From: Stappia sp. WLB 29
Lineage (GTDB): Bacteria > Pseudomonadota > Alphaproteobacteria > Rhizobiales > Stappiaceae
DNA length: 64,000 nucleotides
Assembly (NCBI RefSeq): GCF_023507705.1
Contig: NZ_JALBGD010000001.1
Span: 496,001 to 560,000 of the forward strand
Direction: 5' to 3'
Shown here: piece after piece, positions 54,365 through 62,959 of the stretch
Layout: each line of letters begins with the position of its first letter
Position numbering within the stretch: the first letter of the stretch is position 1
Position numbers and translations under genes: made by a program
The notes under the pieces: model-generated
Told to the model about the DNA's origin: nothing
The model's input: the letters and a program-made list of their open reading frames with translations, nothing else
The model's database searches: none

Positions 54365-55210
54365 CTATTTCTCGCTTTCCACGAGGCCCTTCACGAAGAG
54401 CCCCTGCATGAAGATGACGACGGCGACGGGCGGCAGCATCGCCAGCAGCGTGGTGGCCATGATCACCGGCCAGTCGGCGATATCGTCGCCGGACGGGAAC
54501 ATCTGCTTGATGCCCATCACGATGGTGTTCATTTCCGGCTTGGTGGTGATCAGCAGCGGCCAGAGATACTGGTTCCAGCCATAGATGAAGAGGATCACGA
54601 ACAGCGCGGCGATGTTGGTCCGCGACATCGGCAGCAGGATGTCGAGAAAGAAGCGCACCGGCCCTGCCCCGTCGACCCGCGCCGCCTCGATCAACTCGTC
54701 CGGAACGGTGAGGAAGAACTGGCGGAACAGGAAGGTCGCAGTCGCGGAGGCGACCAGCGGCAGGATCAGGCCCGTATAGGAGTTGAGCATCCCGAACCCG
54801 GCAACGACCTCGTAGGTCGGCACGATGCGCACCTCGACGGGCAGCATCAGGGTGAGGAAGATCATCCAGAAGAACGCCATCCGGAACGGAAAGCGGAAAT
54901 AGACGATCGCATAGGCGGAGATGATCGAGATCACGATCTTGCCGATGGTGATACCGAGAGCCATGACGCTGGAGTTGAACAGCATCAGGAGGACCGGCGA
55001 GTTAACGCCCCGCGTCAGCGCCGCCGTGTAATTCTCGATCAGATGCGGCCCTGGAATGAGCGGCATCGGCGGACGGGCGATCTCCGGCTGCGTCACCGTC
55101 GAGGCGACGAAGGCCATGTAGATCGGGAAGCAGATGATCGCGATGCCGACGATCAGCCCGACATGGGTCAGCCAGAGGCCGAGCCCGCGTTTTTCGACCA
55201 TGCCGCTCAT
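54365..55210 (-). CDS. ugpE: ABC transporter permease, UgpE-type
   Basis: This 281-aa inner-membrane permease has about six transmembrane helices (starting [23 protein letters not shown] at 12-34). The EAA loop [22 protein letters not shown] (about 175-196), which contacts the ATPase, is typical. ATG 55210 overlaps the ugpA stop by one base. A longer open frame upstream carries no membrane pattern. Confidence 0.93.
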   Translation of the reverse strand: MSGMVEKRGLGLWLTHVGLIVGIAIICFPIYMAFVASTVTQPEIARPPMPLIPGPHLIENYTAALTRGVNSPVLLMLFNSSVMALGITIGKIVISIISAYAIVYFRFPFRMAFFWMIFLTLMLPVEVRIVPTYEVVAGFGMLNSYTGLILPLVASATATFLFRQFFLTVPDELIEAARVDGAGPVRFFLDILLPMSRTNIAALFVILFIYGWNQYLWPLLITTKPEMNTIVMGIKQMFPSGDDIADWPVIMATTLLAMLPPVAVVIFMQGLFVKGLVESEK

Positions 55211-56091
55211 CAGTAATGCACCTTGCGTTCGATATAGCGGAACTGGACGACCGTCAGCAGCCCGACCACGAAGAGAAGGATCACCGACTGGGCAGCCGAG
55301 GACCCGAGGTCCTGCCCGACGAAGCCGTCGGAGAACACCTTGTAGACGAGGATGGTCGTCGCCTGCTGCGGCCCGCCGCCGGTGATCGTGTGGATCACGC
55401 CGAAGGTTTCGAAGAACGCGTAGACGACGTTGACCACCAGCAGGAAGAATGTGGTCGGCGACAGCAGCGGGAAGACGATGGTCCAGAACCGGCGGGCAAA
55501 GCTCGCCCCGTCGATGGCCGCCGCCTCGATCACGCTTTTCGGGATCGCCTGCAGGCCGGCCAGGAAGAACAGGAAATTGTAGCTGATCTGGCGCCAGGCG
55601 GATGCGACGACGACGAGCCCCATTGCCTCTTCGCCGTCCAGAACGTGATTCCAGTTGTAGCCCAACACCTTCAGGTACCAGGCGACCAGACCCACATTGG
55701 GATTGAACATGAACAGCCACAGCACGCCCGCGACCGCCGGAGCCACCGCATAGGGCCACACCAGCAGCATCTTGTAGGCGCTCGATCCCTTGATCACCCG
55801 GTCCGCCATGACGGCCAGCCAGAGCGCGGCGCCCATCGAGACGAGCGTCACCAGCGTCGAGAAGATCACCGTCGTCTTGAACGAGGCGAGGTAATACGGG
55901 TCGCTCAGCAGGAACTCGAAATTGCCGAAGCCGACAAACTGCGACGACAGACCGAAGGGGTCGGGAATATAGGCGGACTGGTAGATCGCCTGGCCCGCCG
56001 GCCAGAAGAAGAAGACGAGCGTCACCAGGATCTGCGGCGCAAGCAGCAGATAGGGCAACACCCGGCTGTTGAAGACGACGCGTTTGTGCAT
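55210..56091 (-). CDS. ugpA: ABC transporter permease, UgpA-type
   Basis: This 293-aa permease pairs with UgpE, with about six transmembrane helices and an EAA-like loop ([24 protein letters not shown], about 190-213). It belongs to the MalF/UgpA group. It lies 140 bp after ugpB and is coupled to ugpE by a one-base overlap. Confidence 0.93.
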   Translation of the reverse strand: MHKRVVFNSRVLPYLLLAPQILVTLVFFFWPAGQAIYQSAYIPDPFGLSSQFVGFGNFEFLLSDPYYLASFKTTVIFSTLVTLVSMGAALWLAVMADRVIKGSSAYKMLLVWPYAVAPAVAGVLWLFMFNPNVGLVAWYLKVLGYNWNHVLDGEEAMGLVVVASAWRQISYNFLFFLAGLQAIPKSVIEAAAIDGASFARRFWTIVFPLLSPTTFFLLVVNVVYAFFETFGVIHTITGGGPQQATTILVYKVFSDGFVGQDLGSSAAQSVILLFVVGLLTVVQFRYIERKVHY

Positions 56092-56231
56092 GGCGCGCTG
56101 TTCCAGCTGGTCTGTCCGCCGGGCCTTTCCGACGGGCGAAAACGGCCCGGCAGTCTGCCGGACCGTTTCCCGTTTCTCAGATGCACCGTGGATGCGCAGG
56201 CCTACTCCGCATCCACGAGCGTTTCAGGGGA

Positions 56232-57551
56232 TCAGCGGTTGGCCTGCTCGAAGCGACGCAGCAGCTGATTGCCACGCTGCACCGCGTTGTCGAGCGCATC
56301 CTTGGCCGACTTGTCGCCGGCCCACACCGCTTCCAGCTCCTCGTCGATGATACCGCGGATCTGGTCGAAGTTGCCCAGACGCACGCCCTTCGAGTTGGCG
56401 GTCGGCGCCTTGCCGGTCATCTGGATGACCGCAATGTCCGTGCCCGGATTGGCGTCGTAGAAGCCGGAGGCCTTGGTCTGCTCGTAGGCAGCATGGGTGA
56501 TCGGCAGGTAGCCGGTGTCCTGGTGCCACTTGGCCTGGATATTGGCGGACGACAGGAAGTTCAGGAAATCCGCAACACCGGCATATTCCTCGGCCTCATG
56601 GCCGGCCATCACCCACAGCGAGGCGCCGCCGATGATCGTGTTGACCGGAGCGGCCTCGACCGAATCCCAGTAGGGCAGCGGGCGGATATCGAAGGCGAAC
56701 TGTGCCTCAGCCTTCACGCCGGCGTAACCGGCAGAGGATTCGGTGAACAGGGCGCACTCGCCGGCGCGGAACTGGGCGCCGCTCTCGTTGCGGCGGCCGG
56801 CATAGATGAACTTGCCGTCCTTGGCCCACTGGCCCATCGCCTCGACATGCGCGACCTGAACCGGCCCGTTGAACGCCAGTTCGGTGTCGACGCCGCCGAA
56901 GCCGTTCTCCTTCGTGGCGAAGGGAACATCGTGATAGGCGGACAGCGTCTCCAGATGCACCCAGCTCTGCCAGGCAGTGGTCAGCGGGCAGGCCGAGCCG
57001 GACGCCTTTAGCGTGTCTAGCACCTCGCCGACCTTCTCCCAGGTCGTCAGGTCGATGTTGGGATCGATGCCGGCTGCCTCGAGCGCGTCGCGGTTCACAT
57101 ACAGAACCGGGGTCGACGAGTTATAGGGCAGCGACAGCATCTGGCCCTCGGTGGTGGTGTAGTAGCCGGCGACCGAGGCGAGATAGGCGTCCTGGTCGAA
57201 CTCCTTGCCCGTTTCGGCCATCAGCTCGTAGACCGGCTTGATGGCGCCCTTGGCGGCCATCATCGTGGCCGTGCCGACCTCGAAGACCATCAGGATATGC
57301 GGCTGCTCGCCGGCGCGGAAGGCGGCGATGCCGGCATTCAGCGCCTCGGAGTAGTTGCCCTTGTGCGATGCGACCACGACGTAGTCGCTCTGCGAGGCAT
57401 TGAACTTCTCGACCTGCTCGTTCAGCAGATCGCCGAGGCGGCCGGTGAAGGCATGCCACCACTGGATTTCGGTGGCGGCGAAGGACACGGTGGTGCTGCC
57501 GGCAAGCATCGTTGCGGCGACCAGACCGGCCAGCGTCTTGCGATAAGCCAT
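56232..57551 (-). CDS. ugpB: Extracellular solute-binding protein, UgpB-type
   Basis: This 439-aa periplasmic binding protein has a Sec signal (about residues 1-23, ending TTVSFAA) and opens with TEIQWWHAFTGRLGDLLNEQVEKFNASQSDY, which matches the UgpB group for sn-glycerol-3-phosphate or glycerophosphodiesters. Two further UgpB-like segments are PYNSSTPVLYVNRDA and GGASLWVMAGH. ATG 57551 follows GGGAG. It is the first gene of the unit; operator-like repeats lie at 57633-57692. Confidence 0.92.
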   Translation of the reverse strand: MAYRKTLAGLVAATMLAGSTTVSFAATEIQWWHAFTGRLGDLLNEQVEKFNASQSDYVVVASHKGNYSEALNAGIAAFRAGEQPHILMVFEVGTATMMAAKGAIKPVYELMAETGKEFDQDAYLASVAGYYTTTEGQMLSLPYNSSTPVLYVNRDALEAAGIDPNIDLTTWEKVGEVLDTLKASGSACPLTTAWQSWVHLETLSAYHDVPFATKENGFGGVDTELAFNGPVQVAHVEAMGQWAKDGKFIYAGRRNESGAQFRAGECALFTESSAGYAGVKAEAQFAFDIRPLPYWDSVEAAPVNTIIGGASLWVMAGHEAEEYAGVADFLNFLSSANIQAKWHQDTGYLPITHAAYEQTKASGFYDANPGTDIAVIQMTGKAPTANSKGVRLGNFDQIRGIIDEELEAVWAGDKSAKDALDNAVQRGNQLLRRFEQANR

Positions 57552-57632
57552 GTTTTGCTCTCCCAAAGCTCGGGCACCCGGCCCGATATGCGGTTCTGGG
57601 CAATACGGCCTCCTCGGCGGAAGCCCCATTGA

Positions 57633-57653
57633 ACGAAAATGTCCGCATTTCGT
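57633..57653. promoter_or_regulatory. Inverted repeat upstream of ugpB
   Basis: ACGAAAATG (57633-57641) and CATTTCGT (57646-57653) are near-perfect inverted arms around TCCG. Arms containing CGAAA/TTTCG are typical of DeoR-family (GlpR-type) operators. The site is about 85 bp upstream of the ugpB start. Confidence 0.5.
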
Positions 57654-57659
57654 ATTTGT

Positions 57660-57692
57660 TTCATATGAACGCCAGATGTCGCTCACATGAAC
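57660..57692. promoter_or_regulatory. TTCATATGAA palindrome and half-repeat upstream of ugpB
   Basis: TTCATATGAA at 57660-57669 is a perfect palindrome. TCACATGAAC (57683-57692) repeats its right half with centre spacing of about 22 bp, close to two helical turns. Confidence 0.45.
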
Positions 57693-57977
57693 ATTAAGCG
57701 ACACTTCCATGACAGACGCAAGAGCCCGAATACAAGTAGGAAATTGCCGGTCCACACCGTTCCCCTGGGGCATGTGGGCCAGTCGGTCACATGCGCGTCA
57801 TGCGTGAGGTCGAGGCCGCGCTCAGGCCCTTTGCCGGCGGAACGAAGATCGCCCTCCGCGTCAACCGGACAGCGGGGTTTTCCCCGTTCCTTTCACACGA
57901 AATGCATCCTTTCTGGATTCCCCTTCCTCCCTTCGCCTCCCTCCGGTAGGAACAGGGGCACACGAGGGGAAATGAGA

Positions 57978-59471
57978 ATGAAGGGTCCGGTTCCGGCGAA
58001 CGACACCAGCGCCGCATCGATGCGCGTTGCCCCGCATAACGCGGAGGCCGAGCGCCAGCTGCTGGGCGCGATCATCGTCAACAACGAGACCTACTACCGT
58101 GTGTCGGACTTCCTGGAGCCCGAGCACTTCTTCATTGCCCCGCACCGGGAGATCTACGAGAAGGCCGGCCAGCTCATCCGCGCCGGCAAGGTCGCCTCCC
58201 CGATCACGCTGAAGACCTTCTTTCCGCAGGATGCGCGCATCGCCGACATGTCGGCCGCGCAATACATCCTGCGGCTGGCCGCCGACGCCGCATCGGTCAT
58301 CAATGCTGAGGATTATGGCCGCGCCATCTACGACCTCGCCATTCGCCGCACCCTGATCCGCATCGGCGAGGACATGGTCAACATCGCCTTCGACGCGCCG
58401 ATCGACATGCCGCCGGCAGCCCAGATCGACGACGCCGAGCGCCGCCTGTTCGAGCTGGCGGAAAAGGGCCGCACCGATACAGGGTTCGTCTCGTTCGGCG
58501 ATGCGCTCACTTCGACCCTCGATATGGCCGCCGCCGCCTTCCAGCGCCAAGGCGCGCTGTCGGGCATCTCCAGCGGATTGCGCGATCTCGACGCGCTGAT
58601 GGGCGGGCTCCAACCCTCCGACCTCATCGTGCTCGCCGGCCGTCCCGCCATGGGCAAGACCTCGCTCGCCACCAACATCGCCTACAATGTCGCCGAGGCC
58701 TACATGGCCGAGGAGCAGCCGGACGGCTCGATGAAGACCGTCAACGGCGGCGTCGTCGGCTTCTTCTCGCTGGAAATGTCGGCCGAGCAGCTCGCAACCC
58801 GTATCATTTCCGAGCAGACCGAAATTTCCTCCTCGAAGATCCGCCGCGGCGACATTTCCGAGCACGACTTCGAAAAGCTGGCCGCCGCCGCCCAGACAAT
58901 GCAGCTCGTCCCCCTGCACGTGGATCAGACCGGCGGCATCTCCATCGCCCAACTGGTCGCCCGTGCCCGCCGGCTCAAGCGCCAGCGCGGCCTCGACCTG
59001 CTGATCGTCGACTACATCCAGCTCCTCACCGGCTCGCAGAAGAACAGCGGCAACCGTGTGCAGGAGATCACCGAGATCACCACCGGCCTGAAGGCTCTGG
59101 CCAAGGAGCTGAACGTTCCGATCATCGCGCTCTCCCAGTTGTCGCGTCAGGTCGAATCGCGCGACGACAAGCGCCCCATCCTGTCGGATCTGCGCGAATC
59201 CGGCTCCATCGAGCAGGACGCCGACGTGGTGCTCTTCGTGTTCCGCGAGGAGTATTATCTTTCTAAAACGATGCCGCAGGAAGGCTCGGAAAAATATGCA
59301 GAAGAACTAGCGAAATGGGAGGAGAAGCTTGACAGGGTGCGCAACCGGGCCGAAGTGATCATCGCCAAGCAGCGTCACGGTCCGACCGGCAACGTCCAAC
59401 TGCACTTCCAGGGCGAGTTCACCCGCTTCTCCGACCTTGCCGATCCGGACCGATTCCCCGAGCCGCATTGA
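57978..59471 (+). CDS. dnaB: Replicative DNA helicase DnaB
   Basis: This 497-aa hexameric helicase unwinds DNA at the replication fork. The N-terminal domain (about 18-120) begins HNAEAERQLLGAIIVNNETYYRV. The RecA-like core has Walker A GRPAMGKTS (about 228-236), Walker B LLIVDYIQLL, and SQLSRQVESR...DLRESGSIEQDADVV. No intein is present. ATG 57978 is chosen because GAGGGGA precedes it at 7 nt. It is followed by alr. Confidence 0.96.
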   Translation: MKGPVPANDTSAASMRVAPHNAEAERQLLGAIIVNNETYYRVSDFLEPEHFFIAPHREIYEKAGQLIRAGKVASPITLKTFFPQDARIADMSAAQYILRLAADAASVINAEDYGRAIYDLAIRRTLIRIGEDMVNIAFDAPIDMPPAAQIDDAERRLFELAEKGRTDTGFVSFGDALTSTLDMAAAAFQRQGALSGISSGLRDLDALMGGLQPSDLIVLAGRPAMGKTSLATNIAYNVAEAYMAEEQPDGSMKTVNGGVVGFFSLEMSAEQLATRIISEQTEISSSKIRRGDISEHDFEKLAAAAQTMQLVPLHVDQTGGISIAQLVARARRLKRQRGLDLLIVDYIQLLTGSQKNSGNRVQEITEITTGLKALAKELNVPIIALSQLSRQVESRDDKRPILSDLRESGSIEQDADVVLFVFREEYYLSKTMPQEGSEKYAEELAKWEEKLDRVRNRAEVIIAKQRHGPTGNVQLHFQGEFTRFSDLADPDRFPEPH

Positions 59472-59496
59472 CGCGGCCAGAGCCTGGACCAGGGAT

Positions 59497-60639
59497 GTGA
59501 TCGATACCCACTCCGGCGCCAGCGCCACGCCTTCAATCGACAATGGCCGCATCACCATCGACCTTGCCGCACTCGCCGCCAACTGGAGCCGCCTCGCCGG
59601 CTTGCTGAGCGAGGGAACCGCATGCGGTGCAGCCGTGAAGGCCGACTGCTACGGCCTCGGCGATGCGCCCTGCCTGCAGGCATTATGGACGGCCGGCTGC
59701 CGCACCTATTTCGTCGCAACGCCGCAAGAAGGCGCCACCGTGCGCCGCCATCTTCCGGACGCCGCGATCTATATCCTCAACGGGCTCTATCCGGGTGCAG
59801 CAAGCTTTTACGCCGCCAACGGACTGCGCCCCTGCCTCGGTTCGCCGGACGAGGTCGCGGAGTGGCGCGGGGCCGGTGCGCCGCTGCCGGCCGCGCTTCA
59901 TGTCGACACCGGCATCAGCCGCCTAGGCCTGACGGCGGAGGAAGCAGCGGCGCTGGCACAGGACACCCCATTCGAGCTGTCGCTGATCATGTCGCATCTG
60001 GCCTGCGCCGATGCGCCCGGTGACCGGATGAATCAGACCCAGCTGGCGCGCTTCCGGGCGCTGGCAGACCTGTTCCCCGGCGTGCCGCGCTCGCTCGCCA
60101 ACTCCGCTGGCATCTTCCTTGGTCCGGACTTCCATTTCGAGCTCGCGCGCCCGGGAATCGCCCTTTACGGCGGACAGGCCTCGGCGTTTGAGGAAAGCCG
60201 GCTCGATCCCGTCGTCACGCTCGAGGTACGCATCCTCCAGGTTCATACGCTGCCCAAGGGCACCCCAATCGGCTATGGCGCGACCTTCACCGCGCCGCGC
60301 GACATGCGCGTGGCCATTGTCGCGGCCGGCTATGCCGACGGGTTCCTGCGCGCGGCCGGCTCCACGGACGGCAAGCCCGGCGCCGAGGCCTGGCTCGCCG
60401 GCCATCGCCTGCCCGCGCTCGGTCGCATTTCCATGGACATGAGCGCCTTCGATATCAGCGACGTGCCCGACGGCACTGCCGTGCGCGGCAGCTTCGTGGA
60501 ACTGTTCGGCCGCAACGTGTCCGTCGACGAAACAGCCAGCCGGGCCGGCACCATCGGCTACGAACTGCTGACGTCCCTCGGCCGCCGCTTCGCCCGCCGC
60601 TATGTCGGCATGGCCTCGACCGGCGGGGAGCAGTCCTGA
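59497..60639 (+). CDS. alr: Alanine racemase
   Basis: This 380-aa PLP enzyme interconverts L- and D-alanine for peptidoglycan. The PLP Lys is in AVKADCYGLG, the catalytic Tyr region is PIGYGATFTAPRDM, and the C-terminal beta domain includes GRISMDMSAFDIS. The chosen start is GTG 59497, which begins 26 bp after the dnaB stop; a TTG at 59437 lies inside dnaB and an internal start is not excluded. It overlaps the radA start by one base. Confidence 0.9.
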   Translation: MIDTHSGASATPSIDNGRITIDLAALAANWSRLAGLLSEGTACGAAVKADCYGLGDAPCLQALWTAGCRTYFVATPQEGATVRRHLPDAAIYILNGLYPGAASFYAANGLRPCLGSPDEVAEWRGAGAPLPAALHVDTGISRLGLTAEEAAALAQDTPFELSLIMSHLACADAPGDRMNQTQLARFRALADLFPGVPRSLANSAGIFLGPDFHFELARPGIALYGGQASAFEESRLDPVVTLEVRILQVHTLPKGTPIGYGATFTAPRDMRVAIVAAGYADGFLRAAGSTDGKPGAEAWLAGHRLPALGRISMDMSAFDISDVPDGTAVRGSFVELFGRNVSVDETASRAGTIGYELLTSLGRRFARRYVGMASTGGEQS

Positions 60640-62036
60640 TGGCCAGGCGCGGCACGGCCTATGTCTGCCAGTCCTGCGGCGCGGCCGCGTCCAAATGGGC
60701 GGGGCGCTGCGACAGCTGCGGCGAGTGGAACACACTGGTCGAGGAACGCAGCGGTGGCGGGGTCGGCGGCTCGCCGACAGCGGCTGGCCGCAAGCGCGGA
60801 CGCGTCGTGCCTCTGGTCGGCCTTGCCGGCGAAAGCGACACCCCGCCGCGTATCGAGACGCGGGTCGGCGAACTCGACCGCGTCACAGGCGGCGGCTTCG
60901 TGCGCGGCTCGGCCCTGCTCGTCGGTGGCGATCCGGGCATCGGCAAATCGACGCTGTTGATCCAGGCTGCCGCCCGCATCGCCCGGCTCGGCCACCGCGC
61001 GATCTACATTTCCGGCGAGGAAGCCATCGATCAAGTGCGGCTGCGCGCCATGCGCCTCGGCCTGTCCGACGCGCCGGTCGGCCTCGCGGCGGAGACCAGC
61101 GTCGAGGACATTCTCGCCACGCTGACCGACGGCCCGCCGCCGGCCCTCGTCATCCTCGATTCGATCCAGACCCTGTGGTCGGAAATGGTCGATTCCCCGC
61201 CCGGCACGGTCACCCAGGTCCGCGCCTCGGCGCAGGCGCTGGTGCGCTACGCCAAGGCGAGCGGCGCCACGGTGATTCTCGTCGGCCATGTCACCAAGGA
61301 CGGACAGATCGCCGGCCCCCGCGTGGTGGAGCACATGGTCGATGCCGTGCTTTATTTCGAGGGCGACGGCGCGCACCAGTACCGCATCCTGCGCTCGGTC
61401 AAGAACCGCTTCGGCGCCACCGATGAGATCGGCGTCTTCGAGATGACCGACAAGGGGTTGGCCGAGGTGGCCAACCCGTCTGCGCTCTTCCTCGGCGAGC
61501 GCTCGGGCCGCACGCCCGGATCCGCCGTCTTCGCGGGGCTGGAAGGCACGCGCCCGCTGTTGATCGAGATCCAGGCGCTGGTCGCGCCGTCGCCCCTCGG
61601 CACGCCGCGCAGGGCCGTCATCGGCTGGGACAGCGCCCGCCTTTCGATGATCCTTGCGGTGCTGGAGGCGCGCTGCGGCGTGCGCTTCGCGCAGAACGAC
61701 GTCTACCTCAACGTGGCCGGCGGCTTGAGGGTCAATGAGACGGCCGCGGACCTTGCCGTTGCCGCCGCGCTTATCTCCTCGCTCAGCGGGGTTGCCCTTC
61801 CCGCCGATTGCGTCTATTTCGGCGAGGTCAGCCTCTCGGGGGCGGTCCGCGCGGTCTCTCAGGCCCAAAGCCGTCTCAAGGAAGCCCGCAAGCTCGGTTT
61901 CACTTCGGCCTTCGTACCAGAATCGAATGCCGGAGACGGCGCAACCGACGGCGGTCAGGTGACGGGGCTGAGCGAACTGACGGATCTGGTCGCCCAGGTG
62001 GCGGCACGCTCCGCAGGCGCATCCGAGCGGGACTAG
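60639..62036 (+). CDS. radA: DNA repair protein RadA
   Basis: This 465-aa RecA-like ATPase helps process recombination intermediates. A zinc-finger motif is at the N terminus (CQSCG...CDSCG), with Walker A GDPGIGKST, the RadA-specific KNRFG motif, and a Lon-protease-like C-terminal domain. It overlaps alr by one base (TGATG) and is followed by cvpA 136 bp later. Confidence 0.96.
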   Translation: MARRGTAYVCQSCGAAASKWAGRCDSCGEWNTLVEERSGGGVGGSPTAAGRKRGRVVPLVGLAGESDTPPRIETRVGELDRVTGGGFVRGSALLVGGDPGIGKSTLLIQAAARIARLGHRAIYISGEEAIDQVRLRAMRLGLSDAPVGLAAETSVEDILATLTDGPPPALVILDSIQTLWSEMVDSPPGTVTQVRASAQALVRYAKASGATVILVGHVTKDGQIAGPRVVEHMVDAVLYFEGDGAHQYRILRSVKNRFGATDEIGVFEMTDKGLAEVANPSALFLGERSGRTPGSAVFAGLEGTRPLLIEIQALVAPSPLGTPRRAVIGWDSARLSMILAVLEARCGVRFAQNDVYLNVAGGLRVNETAADLAVAAALISSLSGVALPADCVYFGEVSLSGAVRAVSQAQSRLKEARKLGFTSAFVPESNAGDGATDGGQVTGLSELTDLVAQVAARSAGASERD

Positions 62037-62172
62037 GACCCGGACGGACCCCGCAGCCGGCAGCGCTCGATCGCTGCACGCGCCGGGTAAGGCAGTGAAC
62101 ACCGCGCCCGACCCACGCGGAGAACTGGGTCGACAGGGCGTCTTGCGACGCGATCAGGGACCAGGCCGAGCG

Positions 62173-62814
62173 ATGCCGATCACGCTTCTCGACGGAATCC
62201 TTCTCGTCATCATGCTCCTGTCGGCCGTCCTGGCCATGATCCGCGGCTTCGTCCGCGAGGTCTTGTCTATCGCGTCCTGGATCGCCGCCGCCGTTGCTGC
62301 CTTCTACCTGTACGGCCACGTTGTTCCGTTCGTGCGCCAGTACATCAACAACGACAACGTCGCCCTCGGCGTTGCCGCTGCCGCCGTATTCCTGGTGACC
62401 CTGATCATCGTCAGCTACATCACGATGCGCGTTTCCGACTTCGTACTGGACAGCCGCATCGGCGCGCTCGACCGGACGCTCGGCTTCGTTTTCGGCGCCC
62501 TGCGCGGCCTTCTTCTGGTCGTCGTCGCGATGATGTTCTTCAACTGGTTCGTGCCGCAGGACCAGCCTGCCTGGATCGCCACGGCCAAGTCCAAGCCTGT
62601 GATCGACTCGATCGGCAACCGGCTGGTCAACGCACTTCCCGAAAGCCCGGAAAACACCATCCTCAACCGCATCCGCAATCGCTCCGACAGCGCCCCCGCC
62701 GGCACGACGGAAACGCCTGCAGCGCCGGCCCCGACCGGCGAGGAGCAGGGCTATACCGACAGCGAGCGTCGCGGGATCGAGCAGTTGACGACTTCGGGGT
62801 CGTCCACCAACTAA
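62173..62814 (+). CDS. cvpA: CvpA family membrane protein
   Basis: This 213-aa membrane protein has four hydrophobic segments in the first ~140 residues (LLDGILLVIMLLSAVLAMIRG, IASWIAAAVAAFYLYG and two more) and a disordered polar C-terminal tail. CvpA is needed for colicin V production in E. coli and is linked to cell-envelope functions. ATG 62173 gives the usual start. It is typically linked to purF, as here. Confidence 0.93.
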   Translation: MPITLLDGILLVIMLLSAVLAMIRGFVREVLSIASWIAAAVAAFYLYGHVVPFVRQYINNDNVALGVAAAAVFLVTLIIVSYITMRVSDFVLDSRIGALDRTLGFVFGALRGLLLVVVAMMFFNWFVPQDQPAWIATAKSKPVIDSIGNRLVNALPESPENTILNRIRNRSDSAPAGTTETPAAPAPTGEEQGYTDSERRGIEQLTTSGSSTN

Positions 62815-62959
62815 GGCACGTCCGCTGGAACGGACCGCATCATGTGACTGAAATTCTCGTTGCCATGGACGGACCGCCCCGCGGTGCCGTCCCTGGTGCG
62901 TTTTGAAGGCCCGTCCGGCGGACGCCTCCGCCGCCCGCGGGCAACCAGGAGCCAAGGCC

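Larger units (their letters stand above)
57552..57977. other. Intergenic region between ugpB and dnaB
   Basis: This 426-bp region holds the divergent ugp and dnaB promoters. It contains an inverted repeat at 57633-57653, a palindrome and a half-repeat at 57660-57692, and a loose repeat GCATGTG-N11-CACATGC at 57770-57794. I see no gene in it. Confidence 0.55.

Noticed and set aside
57770-57794. GCATGTG-N11-CACATGC repeat upstream of dnaB
   Set aside because: Long spacer and short arms make a chance match likely; not enough to call an operator.
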